A stretch of DNA of 40,505 nucleotides, from assembly GCA_050011895.1 (NCBI GenBank), contig JBEKIF010000037.1:1-40505 (forward strand), in the 5' to 3' direction. The notes under the pieces are model-generated. The model had not been told where the DNA came from. It did not search any database and was given only the letters and a program-made list of their open reading frames with translations. Position numbers and translations under genes: made by a program. This document shows positions 31,219 through 39,571 of this stretch, one piece after another. How positions within the stretch are numbered: the stretch's first letter is position 1; each line of letters starts with the position of its first letter. Origin of the DNA: DATBGO01 sp050011895. GTDB lineage: Bacteria; Actinomycetota; Actinomycetes; Streptosporangiales; Streptosporangiaceae.

Positions 31219-31611
31219 ATGACGCGCAGGGTCTCGTCCGGCACTCCGTGGGAACCCGTCGTGGGTTACAGCCGCGCCATCGCGGCCGGCGATTTCGTGT
31301 TCGTCTCGGGCTGCACGTCCGTCAGCGGCGGCACGCTGGTGCACGAGGGTGATGCCTACGCGCAGACGTCGCAGGCGATCGGCAATATCGACGCGGCGCT
31401 GCGGGGCCTCGGCGCAGGCCTGGCCGATGTGGTGCGGACCAGGATGTACGTCACCGACATATCCCGCTGGGACGAGTACGGCCGAGCACATGGCGAGGCG
31501 TTCGGTGCCGCGCTGCCTGCGACCTCGATGGTCGAGGTATCCGCCCTGATCGATCCCCGAATGCTGGTGGAGGTTGAAGCGGTGGCGTACCGGCCGGGTA
31601 TCGGAGCGTGA
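31219..31611 (+). CDS. RidA family (YjgF/YER057c/UK114) protein
   Basis: A 130-residue protein of the RidA family, which includes enamine/imine deaminases that protect PLP enzymes from 2-aminoacrylate damage. Seen: SRAIAAGDFVFVSGCTS, QTSQAIGNIDAALRGLGAGL, VVRTRMYVTDISRWDEYGRA and LIDPRMLVEVEAVAY. The canonical catalytic arginine of RidA proteins (in an xRxxV context before VEVEA) is not clearly conserved: the position reads DPRMLVEVEA, so the arginine may be present in shifted form. The substrate is uncertain; many subfamilies have no known activity. Confidence 0.9.
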   Translation: MTRRVSSGTPWEPVVGYSRAIAAGDFVFVSGCTSVSGGTLVHEGDAYAQTSQAIGNIDAALRGLGAGLADVVRTRMYVTDISRWDEYGRAHGEAFGAALPATSMVEVSALIDPRMLVEVEAVAYRPGIGA

Positions 31612-31815
31612 CTCTGCCGCGCTCGGCGGTCATGGGCACGGCGCCCGCGCGCTCGATCGTGCGGGCCTCGGTCTGCCCAGCTTGGAGGGCTGCGACTAGA
31701 CCCGCCAGACCCGCGACCCCGCTGAGTTCGTCGTTTACCTCCAGCCATGCCGGGTAGCTGTGATTTCCGGGTAGTTTGCGATTTGGGAAGTTAGCTATCG
31801 AGGCGGGCGATCGAA

Positions 31816-32034
31816 GTGTGGTGGGAGTACATCATCGCCGCGGCAGTGCTGATCTTGGTGGTCTACTGCTTCCTGGTGGTAGTCGGCTTTAGAACGCGGC
31901 TGCTGACCCGCAAGACCGACCGCACCGCCGAAAGCATGTACCGCAGCTACGCCGACTCGAACCGAAAGCAGCGGAAGCATCCCGGGGATCGCGGCGGCCA
32001 GTGGCGAGACGACGACGACGGCAAGACACGCTGA
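31816..32034 (+). CDS. Small membrane protein, hypothetical
   Basis: A 72-residue protein with one N-terminal transmembrane helix (EYIIAAAVLILVVYCFLVVV) and a strongly charged cytoplasmic tail (RTRLLTRKTDRTAESMYRSY, then a basic and finally acidic stretch). The GTG at 31816 follows GAGGCGG at a loose distance. The hydrophobic helix and codon bias support it; I do not recognise the family. The 204 bp between it and the RidA gene show nothing else. Confidence 0.65.
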   Translation: MWWEYIIAAAVLILVVYCFLVVVGFRTRLLTRKTDRTAESMYRSYADSNRKQRKHPGDRGGQWRDDDDGKTR

Positions 32035-32150
32035 CCAGTCGCGTGACAGCTTCGCTAGGGCTACCGATCATCCGGCACCGAAGTACCGGCGCAGGCCCAG
32101 CTTGAGCCGACGATCGTACCGGCCATGATTCCTGCGGCCAGCGCCCTATC

Positions 32151-33767
32151 TCAGGTTGCGGCGCCGGGACTCGAGGCGGCCGGATGCAGCAGGGGGAACC
32201 GGATCGCAAGGAAGCCATGCACGATGTGCAGCGCCTGCTCTGGGGGGATCTGAGCCTGGGGATCGGCGGGCAGTCCCTCGATCTGGATGTTGTTGTGCTC
32301 GGCGTAGGCCCGTATCCCGTTGTAAGCGGCTTTGCCCAGGGTGGACAGGGCCTGGCCCAGGCCGAGTGCATCCTGGATGTACCGGGGAACCGGGCGCGGG
32401 TCCGCCACCGGCCAGGTGGCCGGGTCTCGCGGGGTGTCGAGGGTGAAGGCGTGGGAGAACGTCCGGGCGGCAGCATCGCGTGCCGTGAGCGGGTCTCCCA
32501 GACCCCACTGCTCCCGCAGCGTGGCGATCAAGGACGTATGCCGGTGCTCCTCGTTGAACACCTCGCCTTCGGCCACCCACGGTGACACCACGATGGCCGG
32601 GACCCGGTAGCCCGAACGGTCGAACCTGAACCCGAGCTGGCCCGCCGGAGCGGACGGGTCGGGCGGCGGCACCGGGCCGGGCGGAACGTGGTCGAAGGTG
32701 CCGCCCGGCTCGTCCCAGCCGATGAGCAAGGTGGTGTTCCAGACGTTGGCCCCGGCCGGGGACTGCATCCCCTTGTAGGCGTTGTAGATCCGGGCCAGGA
32801 ACGCCTCACCACCCAGGATCGACGATGGCGTGTCAACACCGGGGAGCACGACGCCGTGCCCCAGGGCCCGCGAGACGGCCGGGTGGTAGTCCCCGTGCCC
32901 CAGGATCAGGCACGGCTCGATGAACGAGAAGTCGGGCAGGTCCCCATTGGCGGCGTCGGCCTCGAACTGGGCGAACGGCAGGAAATGCGTCGCGAACCGG
33001 TCTTTCAGCCGCGGGTAGTGGATCAGGCCGGTGGCCGAGAACCTGTCCGGCTCGCCGACGTACACCTTCCACGTCTTGCCGTGCTGCTCCAGCCGGTTGA
33101 AGATCGTCTCGGCGGTGTTCTGCGCCAGCCAGTTCGCGACCGGCTCGTTCACCACGAACCCCGACGCCGTCGCGGCGGTCCAGAACGACCGGTTGGTGAA
33201 CGTCTGCGACGGCACCTCGCAGAACCAGTGATCGAACACCCCGAACCCGCGGGCCAGCCCGCTCAGCACCGGGATCTGCTCCGGGGTGAACCCCGTCATC
33301 ACCTGCGAGTACTCCTCGTAGGTGGGCTGGCGGCCCAGCTCCGCCGTCAGCGTGCTGATGTAGTCGGTGACAAAACCGTCCATCGTCGGCGCCTGGCCAG
33401 GCTCCGGAGCGTTGTACGGCGCCGAGATCTCCGCGCCGAGCTTGAACCGGTTCGCCTCGCTGAGGATGTTGAACAGCTGGGTGTTGGTGTGCGGGTACTC
33501 CTCGCCGGTGTCGGGATTGGGGCTGTCCATGTCGGTGGCCACCGTGTACGGCACCACCTTGCGCTCCGCGCCGTGCCCGGCCCACTCAGGGATCGGATTG
33601 GTGAGGTCCTTGCCGAGCACGCCGTCGAAGGTCTTGCCGTCCTCCGGCCCGTACAGGCGGCCGAGCAGGTTATCCAGCGACCGGTTCTCGAACACCACCA
33701 CGACCACGTGATCCAGCGCGTTATCCCTGCCCTGACCCGCCATCCCCGACCTCTGATCCTTCGACAT
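32151..33767 (-). CDS. Phosphoesterase family protein (phospholipase C/acid phosphatase-like)
   Basis: A 538-residue member of the phosphoesterase family that includes bacterial non-hemolytic phospholipases C and AcpA. The metal/nucleophile region at the N-terminus is VVVVVFENRSLDNLLG; other landmarks are GLARGFGVFDHWFCEVPSQT, NRSFWTAATASG, FIEPCLILGHGDYHP and LLIGWDEPGGTFDHVPPG, which carries further metal ligands. Unlike secreted relatives there is no Tat or Sec signal, so a cytoplasmic location is likely. ATG at 33767 is used. It lies alone, 137 bp from tRNA-Ser(GCT) on the same strand. The actual substrate is unknown. Confidence 0.9.
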   Translation of the reverse strand: MSKDQRSGMAGQGRDNALDHVVVVVFENRSLDNLLGRLYGPEDGKTFDGVLGKDLTNPIPEWAGHGAERKVVPYTVATDMDSPNPDTGEEYPHTNTQLFNILSEANRFKLGAEISAPYNAPEPGQAPTMDGFVTDYISTLTAELGRQPTYEEYSQVMTGFTPEQIPVLSGLARGFGVFDHWFCEVPSQTFTNRSFWTAATASGFVVNEPVANWLAQNTAETIFNRLEQHGKTWKVYVGEPDRFSATGLIHYPRLKDRFATHFLPFAQFEADAANGDLPDFSFIEPCLILGHGDYHPAVSRALGHGVVLPGVDTPSSILGGEAFLARIYNAYKGMQSPAGANVWNTTLLIGWDEPGGTFDHVPPGPVPPPDPSAPAGQLGFRFDRSGYRVPAIVVSPWVAEGEVFNEEHRHTSLIATLREQWGLGDPLTARDAAARTFSHAFTLDTPRDPATWPVADPRPVPRYIQDALGLGQALSTLGKAAYNGIRAYAEHNNIQIEGLPADPQAQIPPEQALHIVHGFLAIRFPLLHPAASSPGAAT

Positions 33768-33904
33768 GAGCGCCTCTGCGCCCAGACACCGGCGTTAGTG
33801 AGGGCAGTGCTCCTGCCCGCCGGGCTCGCCCGAACTGCAACCTCATGGTCCCTGAGCAAGCTATGCCCTCTCCCGTAGCTGCCGGGGACAGGGCATGTGA
33901 GCTG

Positions 33905-33993
33905 CGGAGGCTCGGGGATTTGAACCCCGGATGGGCGCGAACCCAAACCGCATTAGCAGTGCGGCGCCATAGACCGGACTAGGCGAAGCCTCC
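33905..33993 (-). tRNA. tRNA-Ser(GCT)
   Basis: An 89-base class II tRNA on the minus strand. The acceptor GGAGGCT (33993-33987) pairs with AGCCTCC (33912-33906), with discriminator G and no encoded CCA. The anticodon loop CTGCTAA between CCGCA and TGCGG gives GCT (reads AGC and AGU). The variable arm and the GGTTCAAAT T-loop are intact. Confidence 0.96.
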
Positions 33994-34141
33994 CAATGAC
34001 CCGATGGGCCCGCCCCAGCGTACCGGTACCGCGGGAGCGGCAGCAAAGCAGATCGCGGTCGCGGATCGCGCCCGGGCGCCGATCCCCGGTCATATGCCGC
34101 TATCTGGCCGATGGCACCCCGGCCAGGGTAAGGTGCGGCAC

Positions 34142-34465
34142 GTGGAGCTAAAGGTCTCGACTTGGTCGCAGGGAGAGCGGACCGTCCTGTCGGTGGCCGG
34201 TGAGATCGACCTGTACACCGCACCGCGGTTGCATGGCGAGCTGGTCGCCGCCTTGGCCCGCGACTATCCCGTCCGGCTTGTGGTCGACATGTCGGGCGTC
34301 GAGTTCTGCGACTCGACGGGCATGAACGTGCTGCTGGCGGCACACCGGCGGGCCCATGAGCACGGCGGCGACCTGGAACTCGCCGCTCCGCGCGCGCCAG
34401 TCAGGAAGATCTTGCAGGTGACGGGCCTCGAGTCCGTGTTCACCGTCACCGACGACCCGGCATAG
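34142..34465 (+). CDS. STAS domain anti-sigma factor antagonist
   Basis: A 107-residue single STAS domain of the SpoIIAA/RsbV type. Seen: VLSVAGEIDLYTAPRLHGEL at the N-terminus and the phosphorylation loop FCDSTGMNVLL, in which the serine after Asp is the residue phosphorylated by an anti-sigma kinase and dephosphorylated by SpoIIE-type PP2C enzymes. The GTG at 34142 has AAGG 8 bases upstream. It is the first gene of a run that continues with a glycosyltransferase 72 bp downstream. No kinase or sigma factor is adjacent; the PP2C gene at 6680 is a possible but unproven partner. Confidence 0.93.
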   Translation: MELKVSTWSQGERTVLSVAGEIDLYTAPRLHGELVAALARDYPVRLVVDMSGVEFCDSTGMNVLLAAHRRAHEHGGDLELAAPRAPVRKILQVTGLESVFTVTDDPA

Positions 34466-34537
34466 GTGGCCGGGTCGCAATCTGGAGAGCCGTTACGGCT
34501 GGTCTCCGGCGGCCCGCTCCGCACTAAGATCGCAGCC

Positions 34538-35272
34538 ATGCCGCGAAGCGGCGACGTAGCCGTCGTCATTCCTGCCAGAAATGAGTCCGACCGGATCGGC
34601 GCGACTGTGGCCGCAGCCATGGGCCTCCCCGGAGTGGACATTGTCGTCGTGGTCGACGACGGCTCCAGTGACGGGACGGCCGCCGCCGCGGACCGCGCGG
34701 GCGCCTCGGTAGTGCGCCATCCGCGCAACAGGGGCAAGGCTGCGGCGATGGAGACGGGCGCCGAGGCTGTCCGGCTTCTCGAGCAGCCTGATGCGCGGGC
34801 TGTCCCGCATCACCTGCTCTTCCTGGACGGCGACCTGGCCGAGACCGCGGCCCAGGCCGGCCCGCTGGCCGAGCCGGTCCGCAGCGGCCAGGCGGATATG
34901 ACTATCGCCGTGTTCAGCGACCGGGTCCGGCAAGGCGGCCACGGCCTCGTCGTCACGCTGTCGGGAGCCGGCATCAGGCGGGCCACGGGGTGGCGGCCTG
35001 ACCAGCCGCTCAACGGCCAGCGCTGCCTGACCAGGGCGGCGTTCGAGATGGCCTGCCCGCTGGCGCCCGGGTTCGGTGTGGAAACAGCGCTCACCATCGA
35101 CCTGCTGCGTAAAGGGCTGCGGGTCACGCAGGTCGAGGTGCCGCTTGCGCACCGCGCCACCGGCCGCGATTGGCAGTCCCAGCTGCACCGGGCCAGGCAG
35201 TTCGCGGATGTCGCGCGGGCGCTGGCGGTCCGGCAGCCGGGCAGGCGGGCGGCAGGGCCCGCCCGCGGATGA
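34538..35272 (+). CDS. Glycosyltransferase family 2
   Basis: A 244-residue GT-A fold enzyme. Seen: VVIPARNESDRIGATV at the N-terminus, VVVDDGSSDGTAA for nucleotide binding, LFLDGDLAET with the metal-binding DxD-like motif, and LNGQRCLTRAAFE, a later conserved stretch in glucosyl-3-phosphoglycerate synthase and related enzymes. Likely role: transfer of a sugar from a nucleotide or polyprenyl donor. ATG at 34538 lacks a ribosome site, but TAAGAT (34525-34530) lies 7 bases upstream, suggesting a leaderless internal promoter. A frame to 34466 touches the STAS stop. The stop overlaps the next ATG by 4 bp. Confidence 0.85.
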   Translation: MPRSGDVAVVIPARNESDRIGATVAAAMGLPGVDIVVVVDDGSSDGTAAAADRAGASVVRHPRNRGKAAAMETGAEAVRLLEQPDARAVPHHLLFLDGDLAETAAQAGPLAEPVRSGQADMTIAVFSDRVRQGGHGLVVTLSGAGIRRATGWRPDQPLNGQRCLTRAAFEMACPLAPGFGVETALTIDLLRKGLRVTQVEVPLAHRATGRDWQSQLHRARQFADVARALAVRQPGRRAAGPARG

Positions 35273-37032
35273 CCAGCCAGGCCTCCGGCGGCCCGGCTGG
35301 CCGCGCCGGGCTGGCGCTCACGGCCGTCAGCATCGTGACGACCTTCACCGTCGCGGTGCTCGGCCCTTCGGTGATGGAACCGGCGCTGCCCGGCCGGGGC
35401 GGCCAGCCCCCGTGGGCGGTCGACGCCCTGCCGTCGCCTTATCTCGTCGTCGCCCTCACAGCGTTCGCGATCGCGGCCGGAACGGCCGGCCTGGCGCTAA
35501 CCCTCCGTGCCACCCGGCGCGGCTGGACGGTCTCCCCGTGGATCATCCTCGCGGCGGGAGTCGCTGCCGCGGCGGCCCTGGCGTTTGTGCCCCCGTTCGG
35601 CACTTCTGATCATCTGAGCTATGCGGCGTATGGCCGGATGGTAGTCACGGGCCACAATCCCTACACGACCACTCCAGCCGCGCTGGCCAGGCTCGGTGAT
35701 CCAGTCGCGCGGGCAGTGCAGGACTGGAGGACAAGCCCGTCGGTGTACGGGAGCCTGGCGACCGGCGCACAGGCTTTCGCGTCCATGATCGGCGGCACAT
35801 CGGTCCGGCTCACTATCTTCGTCCTATCGTGGCTGAACGTCGCTGCGTTCGCGGTGACCGGGCTGCTGCTGCACTGGATGGCCCGCGGCGACCCGGCCCG
35901 CCAACTCCGCGCCGCGCTGCTGTGGACCTGCAACCCCCTGCTGCTGCAGGTACTGATCGCCGGCGCGCACGTCGACAGCCAGGCCGTCGTCTGCGTTGTC
36001 GGCGCGCTGGCGGTCTTCTCGCTCGGCACGGTGCCCGGCTCCCGCTCCCAGCCCGGCCCCGCGCCCGGCTCCGTGCCCGGCTCTCGGCCCCGCTCCGCTG
36101 CCGGCTCGCGGCCGGCCAGCGCGACCCGCCAGGCGCTGGCAGCGGCCGGGGCCGGCGGATTGATCGGTGCCGGTTTCGCGATCAAGGCGACAACTGCGCT
36201 CGCCGGTGCTGGCCTCGCCATCGGCTGCGTCCTCGCCTGGCACACCCGGCGGCGGCCTGAACCGGGCAACGGGCGGCGGCAGCTGGCGCTGGTCCTCGGC
36301 TGCCTGGCCGCCGGATTCTGCGTGACAGCTGGTGCCTCGCTCGCCCGATGGGGACTCGGTACACTCACCCCCGCCCTGCGCGAAGGCAGCTATGTGTCGA
36401 TCGGTTCGCCGTGGCGCGCGGTGCGCGCAGCATTGGGGCTGGCGACCGGCGACAGCGTCGCCGAGGATCTGGTCAAAGCAGGCGCTGTCGTGCTGGCGAT
36501 GGTGCTGCTCGCGCTGCTGCTGAGATCGATCAGCGCGGCCTCGCCCGGTTCCTGGCCACAGGTTCACGGGCTGGCCGATGCCAGCGCTGACCTTTCTGGT
36601 GGCCGCCGCGGTAGCGCGGGTCCGGCCGTGGTCCCGGTGACGGGATCGTTCGCGGTGGCGGCATCGTTCGCGGTGGTCTTCGCCTGGCTGGTCGCATGGC
36701 CGTACGTGCTGCCGTGGTACGACGGCCTCGGCTGGGCACTTCTCGCGCTGCTCCCGTTCTCCCGACTTGACTGGCTGATGCTCGCGCGTACCGCCGCCCT
36801 GGCGTTCGGCTACCTGCCAGGGCGCACCGTCCTCATGCCGACTGGCCTGGGGTGGCTTCGCACCGTGGTCAGAACCGGCGTCACCCCGGTAGTCCTGCTG
36901 GCTGTGACCGTGGCACTGGTGATAATGCTCTGGCCGCGGCGCGCCGCGCCGGTGGCTGCTCCCTCGGACGGCAATCCGGATGGTAGCGCGGAGGGCGCAC
37001 TGCGTAGCCAGAGCGGCAGGCTGACATCATGA
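35269..37032 (+). CDS. GT-C membrane mannosyltransferase-like protein (MptB-like)
   Basis: A 587-residue polytopic protein with about 12 hydrophobic segments. The segment FGTSDHLSYAAYGRMVVTGHNPY, early and facing outward, resembles actinobacterial polyprenyl-phosphomannose-dependent alpha-mannosyltransferases, where the Asp is the likely catalytic base. LLWTCNPLLLQVLIAGAHVDS follows. A low-complexity loop rich in PGSRP-like words (encoded near 36020-36120) is inserted between helices. By family it would extend mannan-type glycolipids from a lipid-linked donor at the outer membrane face. It overlaps the GT2 gene by 4 bp upstream and pheA by 4 bp downstream, so all three are coupled. Confidence 0.78.
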   Translation: MTSQASGGPAGRAGLALTAVSIVTTFTVAVLGPSVMEPALPGRGGQPPWAVDALPSPYLVVALTAFAIAAGTAGLALTLRATRRGWTVSPWIILAAGVAAAAALAFVPPFGTSDHLSYAAYGRMVVTGHNPYTTTPAALARLGDPVARAVQDWRTSPSVYGSLATGAQAFASMIGGTSVRLTIFVLSWLNVAAFAVTGLLLHWMARGDPARQLRAALLWTCNPLLLQVLIAGAHVDSQAVVCVVGALAVFSLGTVPGSRSQPGPAPGSVPGSRPRSAAGSRPASATRQALAAAGAGGLIGAGFAIKATTALAGAGLAIGCVLAWHTRRRPEPGNGRRQLALVLGCLAAGFCVTAGASLARWGLGTLTPALREGSYVSIGSPWRAVRAALGLATGDSVAEDLVKAGAVVLAMVLLALLLRSISAASPGSWPQVHGLADASADLSGGRRGSAGPAVVPVTGSFAVAASFAVVFAWLVAWPYVLPWYDGLGWALLALLPFSRLDWLMLARTAALAFGYLPGRTVLMPTGLGWLRTVVRTGVTPVVLLAVTVALVIMLWPRRAAPVAAPSDGNPDGSAEGALRSQSGRLTS

Positions 37033-37967
37033 TGGCCATGTCCTACCGGTATGCCTATCTCGGGCCAGCAGGCACGTTCTCCGAGGCCGCAGTGAACGCG
37101 CTGAGCCACGGGGAGCAGGCCGATGCTGTGCCGTTCCCGACCATCCAGGCCACCCTGGACGCGGTGCGCGCTGACGCAGTCGACCGCGCGGTCGTGCCCA
37201 TCGAGAACTCGGTGGAGGGTGCGGTCACCGCCACCCTTGATGAGCTCGCAACCGGCCAGGACCTGGTCATCTGCGCCGAGCTGTTGCTGGATGTGGCCTT
37301 CGCGCTGCTGGTGCGGCCCGGCACGCAGCTATCGGATGTCAAGCTGGTGGGCGGCCATCCAGTCGCCCAGCCCCAGTGCAGGCGGTGGCTTGCGGCGCAC
37401 CTGCCCGACGCGGAGTGGCGGCCTGCGCTGTCCAATGCCGAGGCGGCCAGGCAGGTGGCCGACGGGCAGCTGGACGCTGCGCTGGCCGGGTCGTTCACCG
37501 CGGAGGTCTACGGCCTCGCGGTTCTCGCCCGCGATATCCATGACCGGGACACCGCGGTGACCCGGTTCGTCGTGGTGCGCCTGCCGGGGCCGCTGCCGCC
37601 GGTCACCAGTGCCGACCGGACCTCCGTGATCGCGTTCCTCGCCGACGATCACCCTGGCGCCCTGATGGAGATCCTCAGCCAGTTCGCGGTTCGCGGGGTC
37701 AACCTGACCCGGATCGAGTCAAGGCCCACTGGCGAAGGGCTCGGCAGGTACTGCTTCTTCATTGATTGCGAGGGCCACGTTGACGAGGCCCGGGTCGGCG
37801 AGGCCCTGATGGGCCTGCGCCGGATCTGCAGCGAGGTCAGGTTCCTCGGCAGCTATCCGCGCAGCGATGGCGGGCTCACCCAGATCCGTGCCGGAACGTC
37901 TGATGCCGCGTTCGCGGACGCTGGCGCGTGGCTCGCCCGGCTCCGCGACGGCCGCACCACCAGCTAG
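37029..37967 (+). CDS. pheA: Prephenate dehydratase
   Basis: A 312-residue monofunctional enzyme that converts prephenate to phenylpyruvate, the committed step to phenylalanine. The catalytic domain has YLGPAGTFSEAAV (10-22), VPIENSVEG and the TRF motif at 178-180; the C-terminal ACT domain has the GALMEILSQF helix and ESRP (230-233) that binds phenylalanine for feedback inhibition. There is no chorismate mutase domain, as in other actinobacteria. Its ATG overlaps the mannosyltransferase stop (ATGA), and methionines 2 and 4 are alternative starts. It converges on bpa, 30 bp away. Confidence 0.96.
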   Translation: MMAMSYRYAYLGPAGTFSEAAVNALSHGEQADAVPFPTIQATLDAVRADAVDRAVVPIENSVEGAVTATLDELATGQDLVICAELLLDVAFALLVRPGTQLSDVKLVGGHPVAQPQCRRWLAAHLPDAEWRPALSNAEAARQVADGQLDAALAGSFTAEVYGLAVLARDIHDRDTAVTRFVVVRLPGPLPPVTSADRTSVIAFLADDHPGALMEILSQFAVRGVNLTRIESRPTGEGLGRYCFFIDCEGHVDEARVGEALMGLRRICSEVRFLGSYPRSDGGLTQIRAGTSDAAFADAGAWLARLRDGRTTS

Positions 37968-37997
37968 CCCCGCCCCGGTCAGCTAGCCCCCGCCCGG

Positions 37998-38543
37998 TTA
38001 CAGGTACGGGCCTGTCGCCCCCGGCCCCGCTGGCCGCTGCTGCAGTTCCTCCTGGCCCGGCATCACTCCGGGCGGCAGCGCCCGGCGCATCTGCTCAAGC
38101 TGGGCTCTGGCGGCCATCTGCTGCGCGAACAGCGTGGTCTGGATCCCGTGGAACAGGCCCTCGAGCCAGCCAACCAGCTGCGCCTGGGCTACCCGCAGCT
38201 CGGCTTCGCTCGGCAGATCATCTTCGGCGAACGGCAAGGAGAGCCGGTCAAGCTCAGCGATCAGCTCGGGCGCCAGCCCGTCTTCAAGTTCCTTGATCGA
38301 GCTCTTGTGAATTTCCTTGAGCCTCGCCCGGCTCTTCTCGTCAAGCGGCGCCGCCCTGACTTCCTCGAGCAGCTGACGGATCATGCTGCCGATCCGCATC
38401 ACCTTGGCTGGCTGCTCGACCATCTCGGTGACCGGGCGCTCACCGCTGGCATCTTCCTGGCCAGTCTCGACGGCCACGCCGTCGGGGCCCACTACCACGA
38501 CCCTGGCGCGGCCATCCGGCTCGGAGTTCGTCTCGTCGCTCAT
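37998..38543 (-). CDS. bpa: Bacterial proteasome activator Bpa (PafE)
   Basis: A 181-residue helical protein of the family that forms a ring and opens the 20S proteasome for ATP-independent degradation. The helical core starts VTEMVEQPAKVMRIGSMIRQ and includes LDEKSRARLKEIHKSSIKEL and VGWLEGLFHGIQTTLFAQQM. The C-terminus GPYL matches the HbYX-like GxYL motif that docks into the proteasome alpha ring. The first 35 residues are acidic and disordered. It is a single gene. The presence of Bpa predicts proteasome genes elsewhere in the genome. Confidence 0.93.
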   Translation of the reverse strand: MSDETNSEPDGRARVVVVGPDGVAVETGQEDASGERPVTEMVEQPAKVMRIGSMIRQLLEEVRAAPLDEKSRARLKEIHKSSIKELEDGLAPELIAELDRLSLPFAEDDLPSEAELRVAQAQLVGWLEGLFHGIQTTLFAQQMAARAQLEQMRRALPPGVMPGQEELQQRPAGPGATGPYL

Positions 38544-38676
38544 GTTCCTAGTCTGTCCGAGTACAGGAGCGGCCGCACTTCAGGGGGCGAGAGCGGTCGC
38601 AACCTTGGCGCCGCCACCGTGAATTCCATCCTCGCGCAGCTCTTGCTGACCGCTCGCGCATGTTAGAGCAGCTGCG

Positions 38677-38749
38677 GCCGAGCCTAGTCGATCCGCGGCC
38701 TCCGTACCGACCACGGCCGGTGGCCGGCGCCACCTGGCCTAGGCTCGGC
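38677..38749. repeat. Nested inverted repeats upstream of small ORF
   Basis: GCCGAGCCTAG (38677-38687) is matched by CTAGGCTCGGC (38739-38749). Inside lies a second hairpin, GGTGGC (38719-38724) with GCCACC (38729-38734) and a 4-base loop. Together they could fold into a two-tier RNA structure or mark an operator region between the divergent bpa and downstream genes. I do not recognise it as a known riboswitch. Confidence 0.5.
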
Positions 38750-38811
38750 AGGGACATATTCGCGGCCCCGACGGGCCTGCCATTCCCCGGTTTACCCGTG
38801 AGGAGACGATC

Positions 38812-38949
38812 TTGGCCAACGACGATCGGGACCAAGCCGCCGGGCCCCCGGCTAGGCTGCCAGGCGCTGTGACGCATGCGCCGGGCCAGGCGATCGCAGG
38901 ATCGCCGGGCGGACATCTTGACGGGGCACCGTTCGGGAGCTCCGGCTAG
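38812..38949 (+). CDS. Possible 45-residue small protein
   Basis: A TTG start at 38812 with GAGGAG 6 bases upstream opens a 45-codon frame beginning ANDDRDQAAGPPARLPGAV and ending GAPFGSSG. Composition is Gly/Pro/Ala-rich and polar, with no membrane helix. The good ribosome site and the structured leader upstream favour expression, but third-position bias is only modest and I recognise no family. It may instead be the N-terminal remnant of a longer gene. The rest of 38544-39076 shows no other gene. Confidence 0.35.
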   Translation: MANDDRDQAAGPPARLPGAVTHAPGQAIAGSPGGHLDGAPFGSSG

Positions 38950-39076
38950 ATTTCGGCATTTAACGGAGCTTGAGGCCCGGCCCGGCGAACAGCGATGGGC
39001 TGTGCGAGGCTGGAAAAGCCGGCGAGCGGCAGACCGACGTCCGGGGCTGGAGCCCGCGATCGATAAGGCAGGGACA

Positions 39077-39508
39077 ATGGAAGACACGTGGGGAGCACGG
39101 GATGTGCCTGTGCTCAACGCGGCCGTTGCACTGCTCGAGCAGAGCTATATGGTGACGGTCAGCGACATAGCCGAACGGACCGGCTTCGAGCTCGCCGCCG
39201 TGGCGCGCTCGCTGGAAGCGATGGATCCCACCTACGTCGATTTCCGCAAGACCACGACAGGCGGCGACCCGCGATACTGGTACGTGCACAAGGTGACACC
39301 CGCGGCGCGCCAGGAGGTCGGCCAGTGGCCGACACCCGAGAGCCTCATCGACCGGCTCGCGACCGCGTTCGGCGCGGCGGCTGACCGCGAGACCGATCCC
39401 AGCCAGCAGGACCGGCTCCGGATGACCTCGAGGCTGCTCGGCGACAGCGTCCGGGCGGCCGCCATCGAGATAGTGGCCGGTGTCATCGGAGACTCAGCCC
39501 CGGCCTGA
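39077..39508 (+). CDS. Hypothetical protein with winged-helix-like N-terminus
   Basis: A 143-residue protein. Residues 10-60 look like a winged helix: AVALLEQSYMVTVSDIAERT then GFELAAVARSLEAMD for the helix-turn-helix, and TGGDPRYWYVHKVT for the wing. The C-terminal half (LIDRLATAFGAAADRETDPS, then LLGDSVRAAAIEIVAGVIG) is helical and may mediate dimerisation. I do not recognise a named family; a DNA-binding or small regulatory protein is an inference. ATG at 39077 follows an AGGCAGGG stretch; the longer frame from 38876 lacks coding bias. Confidence 0.7.
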   Translation: MEDTWGARDVPVLNAAVALLEQSYMVTVSDIAERTGFELAAVARSLEAMDPTYVDFRKTTTGGDPRYWYVHKVTPAARQEVGQWPTPESLIDRLATAFGAAADRETDPSQQDRLRMTSRLLGDSVRAAAIEIVAGVIGDSAPA

Positions 39509-39571
39509 ACACGCCGGGCAGTGTCAGCTGACCAGCACCAGCGCTGTGGCAGACGGGTAAGAGGTGGACGC

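Noticed and set aside
31012..31491. 159-codon minus-strand frame opposite the RidA gene
   Set aside because: The last 45 residues look somewhat protein-like, but there is no start site or family match and most of the frame is antisense to RidA.
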